A DNA stretch of 64,000 nt from Micropterus salmoides (lineage: Eukaryota; Chordata; Actinopteri; Centrarchiformes; Centrarchidae): positions 10,594,041-10,658,040 of the forward strand of contig NW_024040041.1 of NCBI RefSeq assembly GCF_014851395.1, written 5' to 3'. How positions within the stretch are numbered: the first letter of the stretch is position 1; every line of letters starts with the position of its first letter. Both the position numbers and the translations under genes were made by a program. The notes below the pieces were generated by a model. That model was not told where the DNA came from. It did no database searches and saw nothing but the letters and a program-made list of their open reading frames with translations. Shown piece by piece: positions 13,430 to 25,754 of this stretch.

Positions 13430-14480
13430 TTTTTAAAAACATTTAATTTCTGCAAACTAAATTACATTTATGATTTACTGATGCTTATTAAAATTAAATT
13501 CCACAAATGTTTTACTCAATTAATGTAATTGTGCACAACTTATACTCAGGGAAATCTACTCAAAAAAATTAATTGTGCTAGACTCAAATACTAATGGAAA
13601 CTCACTCAACAAAATTACTACCAGTAAACTTGAAATTTACAAAATGCCCATTTTCAGATAGTAGTCCTATTAGTAAAATACGAATGCAACTCCATTATTA
13701 CAATTAAAGTTCCCTTTATTAGTATCAAAATCTTAAACATCTTCTGTCATTTCTACATTTAACAGACACAAAATAAGGCACATCTTGCATAAAACTGAAA
13801 GGACAAAGTAATTGACTGCTTGATCAGATATTTAACCAACAAAAATTTTGATAATCAATTTGTTTTCATTCTTTTTTGTAATAATGTTGAACATTCTCCA
13901 TTTCCAGATTGTTAATGAGATTTTTTGGTCTTAAGTGATAATAACTTGAATCTTGAGCTAAATATAATTTCCTTTTTGTGTTCCCTGAACAGTGCTTTTA
14001 CTTAAATATAAAAGGGAGATTTAAATGTGGAGTTTTATGGAATCATAAGAAAATAGTCCCACACTATGCAAATTTTTAAGTCAGGTAGATGAGGTAAAGG
14101 AACAATATCAAGGTTTCTGCAGGTTTCACCTGGTCAAATTTAAGACCTTTTTAAGACCATTATGAAGGAAATTTAAAAACTATCATGACTTTAAAAAATG
14201 AAACGCACAAAGGAAATGCAGTCACAAAATTACTTGCAGAGTAAATTAATGTATTCAAATTAGGATTGAGTGATGTCTAAAAAAATTGGCATCGGGCAAT
14301 GTCAACAATGAAACACTGGGATGGACGATGACATTGATAAGCTACTTAATTAACAAGCATGCCTGCGGTGCATCTGCTGCCATGAAAAAGGATCACTGGT
14401 GGAAATATCCCAAAAAATTACGAGTTCTGTGTCTTTTCTGTGACTTTATAAAACATAACCAACTGCTTATGGAGAAACTC
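13430..14480. repeat. Unidentified dispersed repeat, copy A
   Basis: The blocks 13430-13690 and 14235-14480 recur in opposite orientation at about 22565-22925 and 21335-21450. Shared words include 'tactgatgcttattaaaatt', 'gtaattgtgcacaact', 'ggaaactcactcaacaaaat', 'gaaacactgggatggacgat' and 'gttctgtgtcttt'. Copy A carries about 550 extra bases (roughly 13690-14235) that copy B lacks. Copy B carries a LINE that copy A lacks. No transposase is seen. Confidence 0.65.
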
Positions 14481-14749
14481 AGGGTGCAGACAGGGAGAGA
14501 GAGGCGGGGAAAGCCGGTGTGTTTGCAGAGAGAGACCAGAGGTAAAGGTGTGCGTGAGTGAGTGCAGGTGCAAAGCAGGTTCATTTAGAAATAATGATAA
14601 AAATAATGCCCGTGGGGATTAGAACATGCTTTTGCAGGGTGTAAAATGTAAAAAATTTCAAATTAAGACATATGCAATTCCACATAATTTTGGAACATTG
14701 TTATTACCACATCTGTGAAAAACAAGCAGAGTAAGATTTTGAATAAACT

Positions 14750-14905
14750 ACACTCAAAAGACACATGTTTTTGGTGTGAGAGACCTGCGTTCAATTTCAA
14801 TCAGTGTGTCCCTGAGCAAGACACTTGTTGTTCCAGAGGCATGCCACCTTTAACATATAAAGCAATTGACAATTTAACAATTAAAGTTTGGATAAAAGCA
14901 TGAGT
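14750..14905 (+). repeat. Decayed tRNA-derived SINE remnant
   Basis: 'gagacctgcgttcaatttc' resembles a degraded Pol III B box. It is followed by 'ccctgagcaagacactt', the usual next block of fish tRNA-SINEs. No A box can be made out. Confidence 0.4.
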
Positions 14906-17778
14906 TCAATGATTAAATGTATTTATTATATAAGTGGAATACACTACACCTGGTTCACTTTACTGGCCACACCGCCCTTTCAGGGCTAAAGTCTGCTGAC
15001 TTTGCTTGGTGTGTATGAGGCAGATGCTGCTATTAAACTAACTTACACCAAAACTTAAGAAGCAGAGATAAAAGAACCAATAACATTGCAGCTTATCAAT
15101 ACCAACATAACAATCTTTAATAATTTAGCCCTGGGGCTCATTTAATACTCATCCTAAAAGAAACACAACTGTTTGTCAAGACCACCACCTATAGCAATGT
15201 TTCTTTAATTTAACATTACTGAGACAAGACTGTCAATTTTACATTTGCACATTTGGTAGACGCTTTCATCCAAAACTTACATTTCAGGAACAACATACAA
15301 GCATTAACAAAGCAAGAATAATTTAACTAGCTAACATGACTGCCAAACACCCTTTTGAAAGGGCTGTGAAAGTATATCAGTAAGGTAACACTACGTACTA
15401 CTAAATAGGCAGTTAGTTACTCATTCCTTGTAAGAATGCCCACGAATTGTTCGGCAGGGATATCTACACTACATCAAGCTAAAGTTAGCTTGTTTACCGT
15501 TAGCCAACTCCTCACACATGGACTCTGCATAGACTGACATTTTAACTGATATACGGAAGATTCCAAATATTACAACAAAATTACTTTTACTTAGTTTGTG
15601 GTCTGGTGAACTGTATTGCATTATAAATCGCTGAGTCTCTTTTATTTAGCACGGCCTCACTGATATAAATGGGATAGACAAAATATCAGAAACACCGGTC
15701 CATGTGATCCAAAATGATCATATAGTTGCAACAAAATCTGAACATTGTAATTTTTATGAAGGGAGGATTTATAGCATAAATGTTGGATTAGACTGCATTA
15801 AATTTAGCTAGATGTACCAAATAAACTGGGAACTAAGTCTTAAAGACAAAATGCATTTATTACAACAATAAACTCTGCTCATATCTGTGAGAAGTGTTTG
15901 CATGGCCTTTATTTTGTAAACTAATCAAAAGTTGGTGTTCATATATTGTGTGCCCGTTAAGGACCTTAGGGAGTGCTGCTGAAGGAATTTCATCATGCCC
16001 ATAATCACCTGACCTGCGAAAGCAGCTCTGATATTGGTGAGTCAGATAAAATATTGTATTTTTTAAGAAAATCAGCATTTGATGATGTTCTTATTGAATG
16101 GGCTAATGGGAAATCTTTATATTTTTTGTTATATTTGCTCTCGCAGGATCAGAGTATTGAATGGCACTACAGCTGTCCAAGGTATGTTATCAATTTGCTT
16201 ATTTCTCCGTCAATTTATGGCTTGCTAATCAGACATACTGGGGATATAAAAATACTACATTGCTAGAACTGGAGCCAGCAACATTTCACAGTGGATGACA
16301 TTTTAACATGAAAGAAGATATTTCAGCCCTGACTTGAGACATGAGGGGGGTATTGTACTGTTTTAGAAAAGTGCATTGGTCCAGCTGTGACTGTGAGATT
16401 TCATAATGAATATGTATATTTAGCTATTTAAAATTCTCATAGATTTTTTTTAGACATTTCAGAATGATTGGCAGTGATCAAAAGCAGAGTAAACTGTAGA
16501 TCTATTATAGCATTAAGTGTAAACATTTTTCACTGTAGGCTCTGTTAAAGGCTGTTATAAACTTATGATGATGTGGTTGAATGACTCCTTTATGGTTCTT
16601 AAACTCTTTAAATGGCACTGTTGAGAAAAAACACGAGAATGTGTGTTGGTGTGGGAATGTTGCATCAGACAGAAGCTAAATGATGAAATATTATACAATT
16701 AGTCTAGTTTAAAATATATTTGATTGGCTAACTCAATTCTTAGCCACATAATCATTCATTTTGATGCAGCAAAATCTAAGTTAGGTTAAAGAAATTTGCA
16801 GGATGACCCTGCATTTTCTTTTCTTGTCAATGCAGTGGTCCATGTCCATTTCTCAGGTAAAAACTATATCCTTTTTGTCCAGCCAGCCATCCTTCTTAAA
16901 ACAAGTAAGTAGTGTGTTACGTTTTTCTGTCAAGGCCCAAGTTGGAAACCATTAATCTGCATACATTTATGTGTTTGCAGGTGTTTGCCGAGTTCATCGC
17001 TTTACAAATGTTGAACCTATTCAACCATCTCTACTCTAAAATGCATCTCGAGGAGTCGAGGATAGAGGAGTCGAGGAGGTGGAAATTTGGGAAATGAGAA
17101 AGGCCCTATGTGTGACCCAAATATGGTACCCCATGGATGTTCAGTCTGTCTTAAGGATGGACCTGAACACCTCTTTTCTCTCACCTTGACAGGTAGGCTG
17201 GAATAAAATACAGCTGCTTGTTACTTTCTATAAATTGAACTAAAAGACGTCCTGTTAGCTTCCTGCTCAGCTTCCAGTCTGAAGGGGAGATGTTTGTTAA
17301 CCTGCTTCACTTCTGCAGCTGTTTGGGAACAGACTTTTCTTGGTCTGGAGAAGCTGAAGCATTTATTACCTGACACACTGACACAGTACTTTTTCTACCA
17401 GAATATTTTTCTCAGCACTTTCTGTCACTCGGACAATCAAACACTCCCAGACCTCCAGATTAAAGGAGCTGCTCTGATAACAGCACCTGTCAGGTAGACG
17501 TCCTGCAGGGTTTCCGCGGGGTCTTAAAAAGTCTTAAATTCGCTTAAGTTTGTGTTCTAGATCTTAAATAATTTTAAAAAGCTATTTATTTTCCAACGTC
17601 CATGTAACACTACCTCTAAAGGTCATTGAAATGGCCCCGCAGCACTCAAGAATGTTTTTTCCTCCCGTGGTGGTGTAGTTCTTTCTATCGCTAGTCCAAA
17701 TCAACTACAAAGACTAAATGGCAGTTTTCGTGTTATTGCCGCAAGTCTTTCGGACTGTACCACAGCTATAAAACTGAT
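14906..17778. other. Gene-free stretch
   Basis: The short open frames at 15973-16266, 16912-17097 and 17294-17497 match no family I recognise, and I do not call them. The segment 17510-17600 ('tttccgcggggtcttaaaaa', 'gtcttaaattcgctt') is a repeat word set. A related 'tctgcaggtttcacc..tttaagacctttttaagacc' block occurs near 14115-14160. Confidence 0.45.
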
Positions 17779-17902
17779 TTAGTCTTCAGCTATGGGGAAG
17801 TGCAACCTCATCGGTTCTTGGATGGAAAAACAGATCTTTGTCAGGACCGGGGCCAGAAACTCAGACGCAGACCAGAGTAGGTTCAATGTGGGAGTACCAC
17901 AG

Positions 17903-18673
17903 TCATACCTTTCGAGGGGGGCAGCCCGGACACAAAATCCAGCGACAGGTGAGACCACGGCTGACGAGGTATAGGAGTGGCTGCAGGAACCCTGGGGGAG
18001 GTTGGTTGGAGCCCTTGTTCTGTGCACAGACAAGACAGGCAGAAACAAAGGTCTGGACATCAGACATCATCTCTGGCCACCAGGTTCTGGGTATTATGGT
18101 GTCTGGTTCTGCAGTAGTCTCCTCTTTTACGAACAGCCGGGATAGAGCATCTGGTTTTGCATTCCTGGATCCGGGCCTGGTGAGGGCAAAATTGAACCGA
18201 CCAAAGAAAAGAACCCACCTGGCTTGACGGGGATTCAGGCGCTTCGCCGAGCGGATGTATTCCAGGTTTTTATGGTTGGTCCAAACCACAAACGGTTGCT
18301 CTGTGCCCTCTAGCCAATGTCGCTACTCCTCCAGGGCCATTTTTACGGCCAGCAATTCCCGGTTCCTGACATCGTAATTCCTTTCTGTGGGAGACAAACG
18401 ATGAGAAAGAAAAGCACAAGGGTGAAGTTTATTATCCTCGGGTGACCGTTGGGACAGGATGGCCCCCACCCATACGTCCGAGGCGTCCACCTCCACAACA
18501 AACTGCCGGGATGGGTCAGGGCTGATGAGGATGGGAGCAGACATAAACCTCTTCTTGAGCTCCGAAAAGGCTCCTTCTGCCTCAGAGGACCAGCGAAATG
18601 GCCTAGCTGGGGAGGTAAGTGCAGTTAACGGTGCGCCTGTAATTTCTGATGAAACATCTGTAGAAGTTGGCAA
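17903..18673 (-). pseudogene. Ty3/gypsy RNase H and integrase stub
   Basis: 18323-18673 encodes the RNase H start (FVVEVDASDVWVGAILSQ and LSPTERNYDVRNRELLA). 17903-18289, in another frame, continues with VWTNHKNLEYI and the end of RNase H. It then passes without a proper linker into SACLVCAQNKG, part of the integrase zinc-binding region. The integrase core with its catalytic acidic residues is absent. Confidence 0.82.
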
Positions 18674-18710
18674 ACCCCAAGAATCTTTGTAGCTGTTTCC
18701 TAGAATCTGG

Positions 18711-19383
18711 TCAGGGCCAGTCTAAAACTGCTCTCACCTTCTCTGGGTCCATCCTCACCTGACCCGCAGCAATGATGTGGCCGAGGAAAGTTACTGTGGA
18801 GGCATGGAACTCGCACTTCTCTGCCTTGATGAACAGGTAATTCTCCAGGAGACGATAGAGGACCTGTCGGACATGCTGGATGTGTTCTGCTTGGTTCTGG
18901 GAGATGATTAGGATATCATCAAGGTAGACAAAAACAAATCTGCCCAGCATATCTCTAAGCACATCATTGATAAGACACTGAAAAACTGCAGGTGTGTTAG
19001 TCAGGCCAAAGGGCATCACCAGGTATTCAAAGTGTCCCAGGGGGGTGTTGAAGGCCGTCTTCAACTCATCCCCCTCACGAATATGGACCAAGTGATAGTT
19101 TAGATAAAACTGTAGCTCCCTGGAGGGATTCAAAGGCAGAGTTCATGAGGGGTAACGGATACTTGTTTTTTACCGTGATGTCATTCAAACCTCTGAAGTC
19201 GATGCACGGGCGGAGGGTCCCGTCCGTTTTGCCCACAAAGAAAAACACGGCTACTAGAGGTGACGACGAAGGGTGGATGATACCTGCTGCCAGTGAGTTG
19301 TTAATGTACTCCTCCATTGCCGCCCACTCAGGTCTGGAGATGTTATACATACGGCTCCGTGGGAACGTAGCTCCAGGCAACAA
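18711..19383 (-). pseudogene. Ty3/gypsy reverse transcriptase remnant
   Basis: Two overlapping frames (19075-19383 and 18711-19133) carry successive reverse transcriptase motifs: GTLRPCIDFRGLN, then HFEYLVMPFGL, then the catalytic FVYLDDILI. The change of frame near 19100-19135 marks an indel in the middle of the domain. A stop follows at the low-coordinate end. Confidence 0.88.
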
Positions 19384-19751
19384 GTCTATGGCGCAGTCAT
19401 ATGGTCAGTCCGGTGGAAGAGATCCTGTTGTTTACTGAACACCTCCGATATCTCGTGGTACTCAGGATTAGGGCAAGAGGCGATGTAGTGACCTGGTAAT
19501 CCACAGTAGAGGCAGCCGTTGTTCCCTCTGCGACGTTCCTGCTCCTCCGTACTGAGCCGGCTCCAGCCCAGCTGTATGGGCTCACCCTCGGGGTTCTCCT
19601 CTCACCACATGAGCTCCAGTTGAGGTTCTGGAAGAGGAGGTGGTCTGGATCTTACTGGAGCTGGAGAGTGCACTCTGCAGCAGGGGGGGTCACTGCTGGG
19701 GCTGCGTCGTTTCTGTCGTTGTCTCTCCCGGCAGTGATTGTCTATACGAAT

Positions 19752-20369
19752 TTACAGAATGATGAGATTATCCAGATTCACAGGTTCAGGGTGGGACTCC
19801 AGTTCATCCTTTAAATGTTCATTTAAACCATTGATAGACACAGACAGCAGGGACACCTCATTCCATCCACTCTCAACGGCCAGCGTCCGGAACTCAATGG
19901 TGTACTCAGCCACGCTCCGGAGTCCTTGGTGGAGAGTGAGCAGTCTCATGGAGGCATCGTTACCTTGAACCAGGTGATCGAAAACCTTGGTCATCTCCGT
20001 GTTGAATGCAGCATAGGAGGTAGTTACCCAGTCCTGTCTCCTCCAGTGAACAGAGGCCCATTCCAACGCTGCTCCGCGCAGTAATCCGATGAGGTAGACA
20101 ATCTTAGACCTTTCTGAGGCATAGGTGAGGAGTTGGAGAGCAAAAACAAGACCACATTGTATGAGGAATGTCTTACACTGACCTAAGTTGCCATCGTACC
20201 TCTCCGGTAGTGAGACCCACGGTTCCCTGGCGGAGTTTGCGGCCACAGATGCGGCAGGTCCAGGTGCATGTGGAGGGTTTTGCAGGGAGTCCTGGAGGTT
20301 TCCCATGCGGAGTGACAGATCTTGTAGTCCTCCCATGATTTCCTGAAGTGCTGTGCTGTGTTGATCCAA
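19752..20369 (-). pseudogene. Ty3/gypsy gag remnant
   Basis: The 205-codon frame starts MDQHSTALQEIMGGLQDLS and contains the retrotransposon capsid segment (QCGLVF, then GLLRGAALEWA, later YTIEFRTLAVESGWNE). Downstream, in a different frame near 19490-19530, a CX2CX4HX4C zinc knuckle is visible, so a frameshift separates capsid and nucleocapsid. Right after the knuckle the sequence jumps to the region preceding the reverse transcriptase, which means the protease segment is deleted. Confidence 0.8.
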
Positions 20370-21334
20370 GATTGCTCCCTAAGTGGAAACCGCGTGGCGG
20401 ACTGGCTCTAGGTCTGAGTCCATTCTGGCCGGATAGTAACACAAGTGAGAACAGAGATGTGGCTTGGGGGGGCGGTCGTTCCGAGGGTAATGAGCTCCAG
20501 GCTCCTATGTTCAGGGGGTTCTGTGTCTCAGGAGAGAATCCGAGTCCGTGATCAGGCAGAGAGTTGATTGCAGGATGAAACACCGGTGTGCTTAATTAAC
20601 AGGATGCGGTGAGTTGACAGGAGCTCAGGTGACCACGCCCACCAGCAGCCCCAGAGCATGAGGGAGGAAGTAGAACACAGAGGCAGACGAAAAACCAAAA
20701 CACACCAAACACACCGCAAACATACCAAAGAGAAAAAGAACTCAAAAACTACAATCACACACATACCAATACGAAGGCCAGGGTCACAACCGGGGGTTCG
20801 TGACAATCTTAGGGCTTAAAACCAGTCTCTAGCATCGTATTTGAAGCCTACTGTCGCTGCTTAATGAATGATCGCTGCTATTGAAATTACATACGATCAT
20901 TAACGATTATCAGTAAACTAACGTTAGCCCTTTGAAGCTAATGAGGAGATTATTCTTTTGGATTTTGATGTACAAATGAAATGCTTGTTATTATACAGAA
21001 GGGAGGTTGTTCTCATGTTGCCTATTATTTATGTTAATTTCTACAAATGTATAAAGCACTAAATTAAGACATAAAAGGCAAACATGAATTGTCCTATCTG
21101 TAATGATTCTGAGGTCATGTGTTTTCCTGCCATTATAAGGTGGTGAGGCTCAAAACAGCTTGGTTTTGCGCAATGAATATAAAATCATTGTGGAGAACAT
21201 CAAAACTAACCAAATGAATATTCCCAGATCTAATGTTTAGAATTCAACCCCAGTAGACTTATTTAGCAAGTTTAGCTTTTGGAGTGTAGTTTATTATTGT
21301 CTCCCTGTCTGCTCCCCTGAGTTTATCCATCAGC

Positions 21335-23050
21335 AGTAGGTTAAGTTTTATAAAGAAATCCAAAAAGACACAGAACTCTCTTTTTTTCTGGATTTTTCTA
21401 CCGGTGATCCATTTTTCACGTCAGCAGGTGCACCGCATGCCAGCTTGTTAATAATAATAATAATAATAATCTTTATTTGTAGAGCACTTTTCAAAAACAA
21501 GTTACAAGGTGCTTTAACAAGTGTAAAGACAATAATACCCAAAGACAATAATACAAAAACAATACAAGATAAAAGCAAGAAAACATTGAAAAGACTAAAA
21601 TACAAGTTTAAGATAAATATAAATTAGTAAAATAGAATCAAATAAAAGGGATAAAATAAAGTCAAATAAGATCGGGAAAGGCTCTCCTATAAAAGTATGT
21701 TTTAAGAAGGGACTTAAGAGAGTTCACTGACTCAGCTGACCTGATTTCCTCAGGCAGGCTGTTCCAGAGCCTCGGGGCCCTGACAGCAAACGCTCTGTCC
21801 CCTTTAGTTTTCAGTCGAGACTCTGGTACAGACAACAGACCTCTGCCCGAGGATCTCAAGGTACGTGCTGGTGTGTATGGGACTAAAAGTTCAGAAATAT
21901 AACAAGGCGAGAGGCCATGAAGAGCTTTAAATGTGATCAATAGAATTTTAAAGTCAATTCTAAAACATACTGGGAGCTAAAATAGGAGTAGTCCAGGCGT
22001 GACAAGATGAAGGCTTGTAAAATGGTCTCGGTGTCCTTAAAAGTTAACATAGATCGAATTTTTGCTATATTTCTAAGTTGATAAAAACATGATTGAACAA
22101 GTTTTGTGGTGTGCTTCTCGAAAATTACTAATCAAACCAAACACCAAGGTTCTTTGCCACAGGCTTAATGTGATTTACTAGGGAACCAGCAGATGGCAGT
22201 ATTTGATTTGCCATCTGCTGGGATCCGATGACCAGGATTTCTGTTTTGTCTGAGTTCAGCTGGAGGAAATTATTTGACATCCATTTTTTAACTTCACAAA
22301 GGCAGTTGTTAAGTGAACTCAGCATTCCAGGGTCTGTGGATCTGACGGGCAAGTATATTTGTGTGTCATCAGCATAAATATGAAAAGAAATAATGGATAA
22401 TATGTCCAAGGGGAAGCAGATACAAGGAAAACAAAATGGGTCCTAAGACCGACCCCTGAGACACATCATATTTAACTGGACAGAACGAAGAGACATAGTT
22501 GTTTACAGACAAATTTCCTATTTGACAGGTAGGATGAAAACCATTCTAGGGCAGTACCAGATATCCCCAATTACGTAGCTTGTCAATGTCATCGTCCATC
22601 CCAGTGTTTCATTGTTGACATTGTCCAATGCCAATTTTGTAGACATCACTCTACTCTAATTTGAATACATTGATTTACATTGATGTATTTTTGAGGACTA
22701 TTATCTGAAAATAGGCATTTTGTAAATTTGAAGTTTACTAGTAGTAATTTTGTTGAGTGAGTTTCCATTAGTAATTCATTTTTTTGAATAGATTTCCCTC
22801 AGAGTATTAGTTGTGCACAATTACATTTATTGAGTAAAGAATAAGTGGAATATAATTTTAATAAGCATCAGTGAATCAATGTAATTTAGCGTGCGGAAAT
22901 TATTTTTATTTTTTTTAAGTATAGTTATATTTAAGTTGAGGTTTACTCAATAATATTATTACCACTACTTTAAAAGTTTTATGTAATTAGTTTCTACAAA
23001 TATTTTGAGTATTCTGAACTTATTCGGGTTTACAGTGTTCAGTACATGTT
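21335..23050. repeat. Unidentified dispersed repeat, copy B (inverted, split by a LINE)
   Basis: This is the inverted counterpart of copy A at 13430-14480. Matching parts are 21335-21450 and 22565-22925. The insert between them is an L2-like LINE. Copy A still shows the uninterrupted junction ('aagctacttaattaacaagc'), so it represents the site before the LINE insertion. Confidence 0.65.
21451..22564 (-). mobile_element. 5'-truncated L2-like non-LTR retrotransposon
   Basis: On the minus strand the element starts near 22564 inside the reverse transcriptase and ends at 21451 with a TTATTA tail. The RT motif QGSVLGPILF is readable around 22440-22470. The catalytic box YADDTQIYLP lies in 22128-22409. 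The C-terminal segment LWNSLPEEIRSAESVNSLK in 21662-21940 is typical of L2/Maui-type LINEs. Stops and frame changes make it non-functional. Confidence 0.82.
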
Positions 23051-23264
23051 CACATGCAACTAAACCCTCTGAGTTGGTTGAATAGCATTTATTCAAAATG
23101 CTTCTGTCTGTACACCAGACAGAAGCATTTTGACGTTTGGGGGTCATCATGATAACAAAATCCTTAAATCCACCTACTCATCACTTTCCCTTTTGAACCA
23201 GAGTAGGTAATCCACCTACTCAGCCTCCACATGGCAGTGTACCAGAATCGTTACTCCCCCCCCT

Positions 23265-23270
<6 letters not shown>

Positions 23271-23349
<79 letters not shown>
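23271..23349. repeat. (CA)n microsatellite
   Basis: An uninterrupted CA dinucleotide run of about 78 bases preceded by 'cccccctccacc'. All open frames over it are artefacts of the repeat. Confidence 0.97.
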
Positions 23350-23351
<2 letters not shown>

Positions 23352-24595
23352 CCAAAATTCCCACAGAGGCTCCATCTGGACAGGAACACGTTTTGCTCTT
23401 CCTCCATCTTTGTCACCCACTTTGCATCTCATATTCCTCCCTCGCCCCCTCGCTTTTCCTGCCTGGTTTAATGCAATATTCTTTCAAGTGCCTTGTAGGT
23501 GGACTTGTATAACTCCAAGGGCAAAGCATGGTTGTAACACTGCCAAAGTCAATAGGTTTCCTCCGAGACCACTCGTGTTAAAAATGTATCCACTCACGGT
23601 GCTGTAAAACCAAGTCACTTATTTAGTGACCAGTAAACATGTAATGGTGTGTTTCATCTCCCTTTAGTTTAATCAAAAAAAGAACCCGGATTCTTGTTAT
23701 TCTGCGTATTGCGGCTGCTTTTTTTTCCTGCTATGTTTGTAAAAATACTTCAGCAGTCTTGACTCACTTGAGGTTGTGTAAGCCATGTTATCTCAGGCAG
23801 TCAATCTGTATTTTGTTAGAAAAAGCTTTATTTCACATGTTTTCCCATGGTTGATTGTTTTATTGGTTATTTAGTCAATTCTCTGCTGCTGAAAGAATTC
23901 TTAAATATGCAGACTATGCCCACGTAATATTTGCTGGGCAGTGAGTGGGAGGCCTCTCACATTCATGCCAATATCCCAGTTTAACTGGAGATGAATAGCA
24001 GTATTTAGTATTAACTTACAGAAAAAGAAACAACAGAGAAGACCCCTTAGTGTTTAGGCTTCATAAACATGAAGTATCTTTATGAAATGTAAAATCATGA
24101 AGAAAGGAGACAGGACATGACCCCCACGGATTCTTGGTGCTGGTAGTAATGTGTATTCTTATATTATTAATATATTAACAAACTACATATCTCTCCACTA
24201 ACAATCATAAATCATTTACATAGTGTGTCTGTTAGAATTACTCATGTTTCTGGTGTTAGTACTGCTTAAATAATGTTACTCAATGCATTTTCCTTTTGTT
24301 TTTAATGGTATTTTATCCTTAAAACAAACTCAGGTAACGCTTACTACCCGATTTCTTTGGCAACATTCCAGTTTTACACAACTGTAAACAACCTAGATTG
24401 TAGGGAAAAAATGAATAAAAGCAACATATTGGTGCCGCACTCACCAAATTCACAGTGTTCTTTGTTAATATGAAATGACAAAAATACTTTATTAAAGTTC
24501 ATATTACAGCTATACATTGTACACCACTATACAAACTAACATATATTTTTAAATAGCAATTCATTTGTTTTAATACCAGGTCCTTTACACACCTT
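23350..24595. other. Gene-free stretch
   Basis: No exon, RNA gene or repeat family is recognised. Confidence 0.45.
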
Positions 24596-24596
24596 T

Positions 24597-24862
24597 TGGG
24601 GCGGCTGTGGCTCAGGAGGTAGAGTGGGTTGGCCGTTAATCAGAAGGTCAGCGGTTCAATCCCTGCCTCCCCCTGGTTGCGTGTCGAAGTGTCCTTGGGC
24701 AAGATTACTGAACCCCGCATTTCCCCTGGTGGCTATTCCGCCAGTGTAGTTTCCGTTTGAGCACTTAGGCTCAGTGTATGAATGTGTGTGACTGGTGAAT
24801 GCAGATGTAGTGTAAAAGTGCTTTGAATGGTCGAAAAGACTAGAAAGGCGCTATACAAGTAC
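24597..24862 (+). mobile_element. tRNA-derived SINE
   Basis: The head contains a Pol III A box (tggctcaggagg, 24608-24619) and B box (ggttcaatccc, 24653-24663) at tRNA-like spacing. A body follows with 'gtccttgggcaagattact' and a 3' end 'gaaaggcgctatacaagt' of the LINE-tail type. It is well preserved and on the + strand. It is not a functional tRNA gene: there is no cloverleaf past the B box and the unit extends over 260 bases. Confidence 0.85.
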
Positions 24863-25304
24863 GGAGCATTTACTTTAGCGTCTGTTTATGAGGGAAGAGA
24901 AGGCCCTTTTTATTTTGTTTTATTTGTAGAGTTTCAAAATGTTTTATTGTGGCAACCTCATGCTACATACACCTATTACCTCAACTTTAAGGCTTACATG
25001 GCTCTACTTGACCACTTCTCTAAACTATTCTTCACATCACATCGAATGTGTTCCATATGTCCCACAACGTGGGCCTTCTTGAGCAGCTATTTCCACACTA
25101 ATGTAATCTCATCCTGATATTTCCCTTTAGAACTCCCTCTCTCTCCCGTTCACTTTCTCTCTGCATCTAATTACATCTCTGTAGCCTCCTCTTTCTCAAC
25201 CTTTCGTCTCACGCTTATTCCAATTCTGTTGCGATGAAGTGAGCAGATGCATGATAATTTTGGAAGCATGTGACTCAATTCAGAGAGGGCTTTGGCTCTG
25301 CTCT

Positions 25305-25310
<6 letters not shown>

Positions 25311-25340
<30 letters not shown>
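25311..25340. repeat. (TG)n microsatellite
   Basis: A short run of TG dinucleotides. Confidence 0.9.
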
Positions 25341-25341
<1 letters not shown>

Positions 25342-25598
25342 AAACACATTCTGTGACAATCCACTTTGTGCCTTCGTTTATTTATTAAACATATCCCGAA
25401 TTTGTACATTGTACTCTTTAAATATTTAAACTTGAGGACTTTTGTTCTTCATGAATGCGCTTGTTTAAATGCTTGTCTGTGACATTTTCTTTGGATTTTG
25501 AACTAAAATAAACGTGGTGTGTGTCTCAAGGCAAAAGACTGTCACATATTTTGTTTTGATAAAAGTTCACCTTTTCTTTTCATTAAGTTTTTTGGAGC

Positions 25599-25754
25599 TG
25601 ATACATTTTGGCCCTGTGATGGACTGGCGACCTGTCCAGGGTGTACCCCGCCTTTCACCCAATGTAAACTGGGATTGGCTCCAGCCCCCCGCGACCCTGT
25701 ACGCAGGATAAGCGGCTGACGATGGATGGATGGATGGATGGATGATACATTTTG
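25599..25754 (+). mobile_element. Short retroposon tail insertion with 12-bp target duplication
   Basis: The 132-base insert 25611-25742 starts 'gccctgtgatggactggcga', passes 'ggctccagccccccgcgac' and ends in a (GATG)n tail. It is flanked by an identical TGATACATTTTG at 25599-25610 and 25743-25754. The sequence is the widely spread 3' end of a fish non-LTR retrotransposon. A partial relative is at about 61548-61599. Confidence 0.85.

Larger units (their letters stand above)
17779..20805 (-). mobile_element. Decayed Ty3/gypsy (Metaviridae) LTR retrotransposon
   Basis: Reading on the minus strand from 20805 there is an LTR-like start (TGTCACGAACC), gag, a zinc knuckle, reverse transcriptase, RNase H and a stub of integrase. 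The protease region and most of the integrase are missing, and several frame changes and stops break pol. No second LTR is seen at the low-coordinate end, so the 3' part is lost. It lies between the two inverted repeat copies A and B. It cannot move by itself. Confidence 0.88.

Noticed and set aside
15973..16266. 97-codon frame on the + strand
   Set aside because: No family resemblance, no splice partners, AT-rich surroundings.
23216..23512. Three open frames of 66-93 codons over the CA tract
   Set aside because: They are made almost entirely of alternating Thr-His or Cys-Val from the dinucleotide repeat.
24597..24670. A possible tRNA gene from the A and B boxes
   Set aside because: The unit continues for over 260 bases with SINE body and LINE-type tail and no full cloverleaf.
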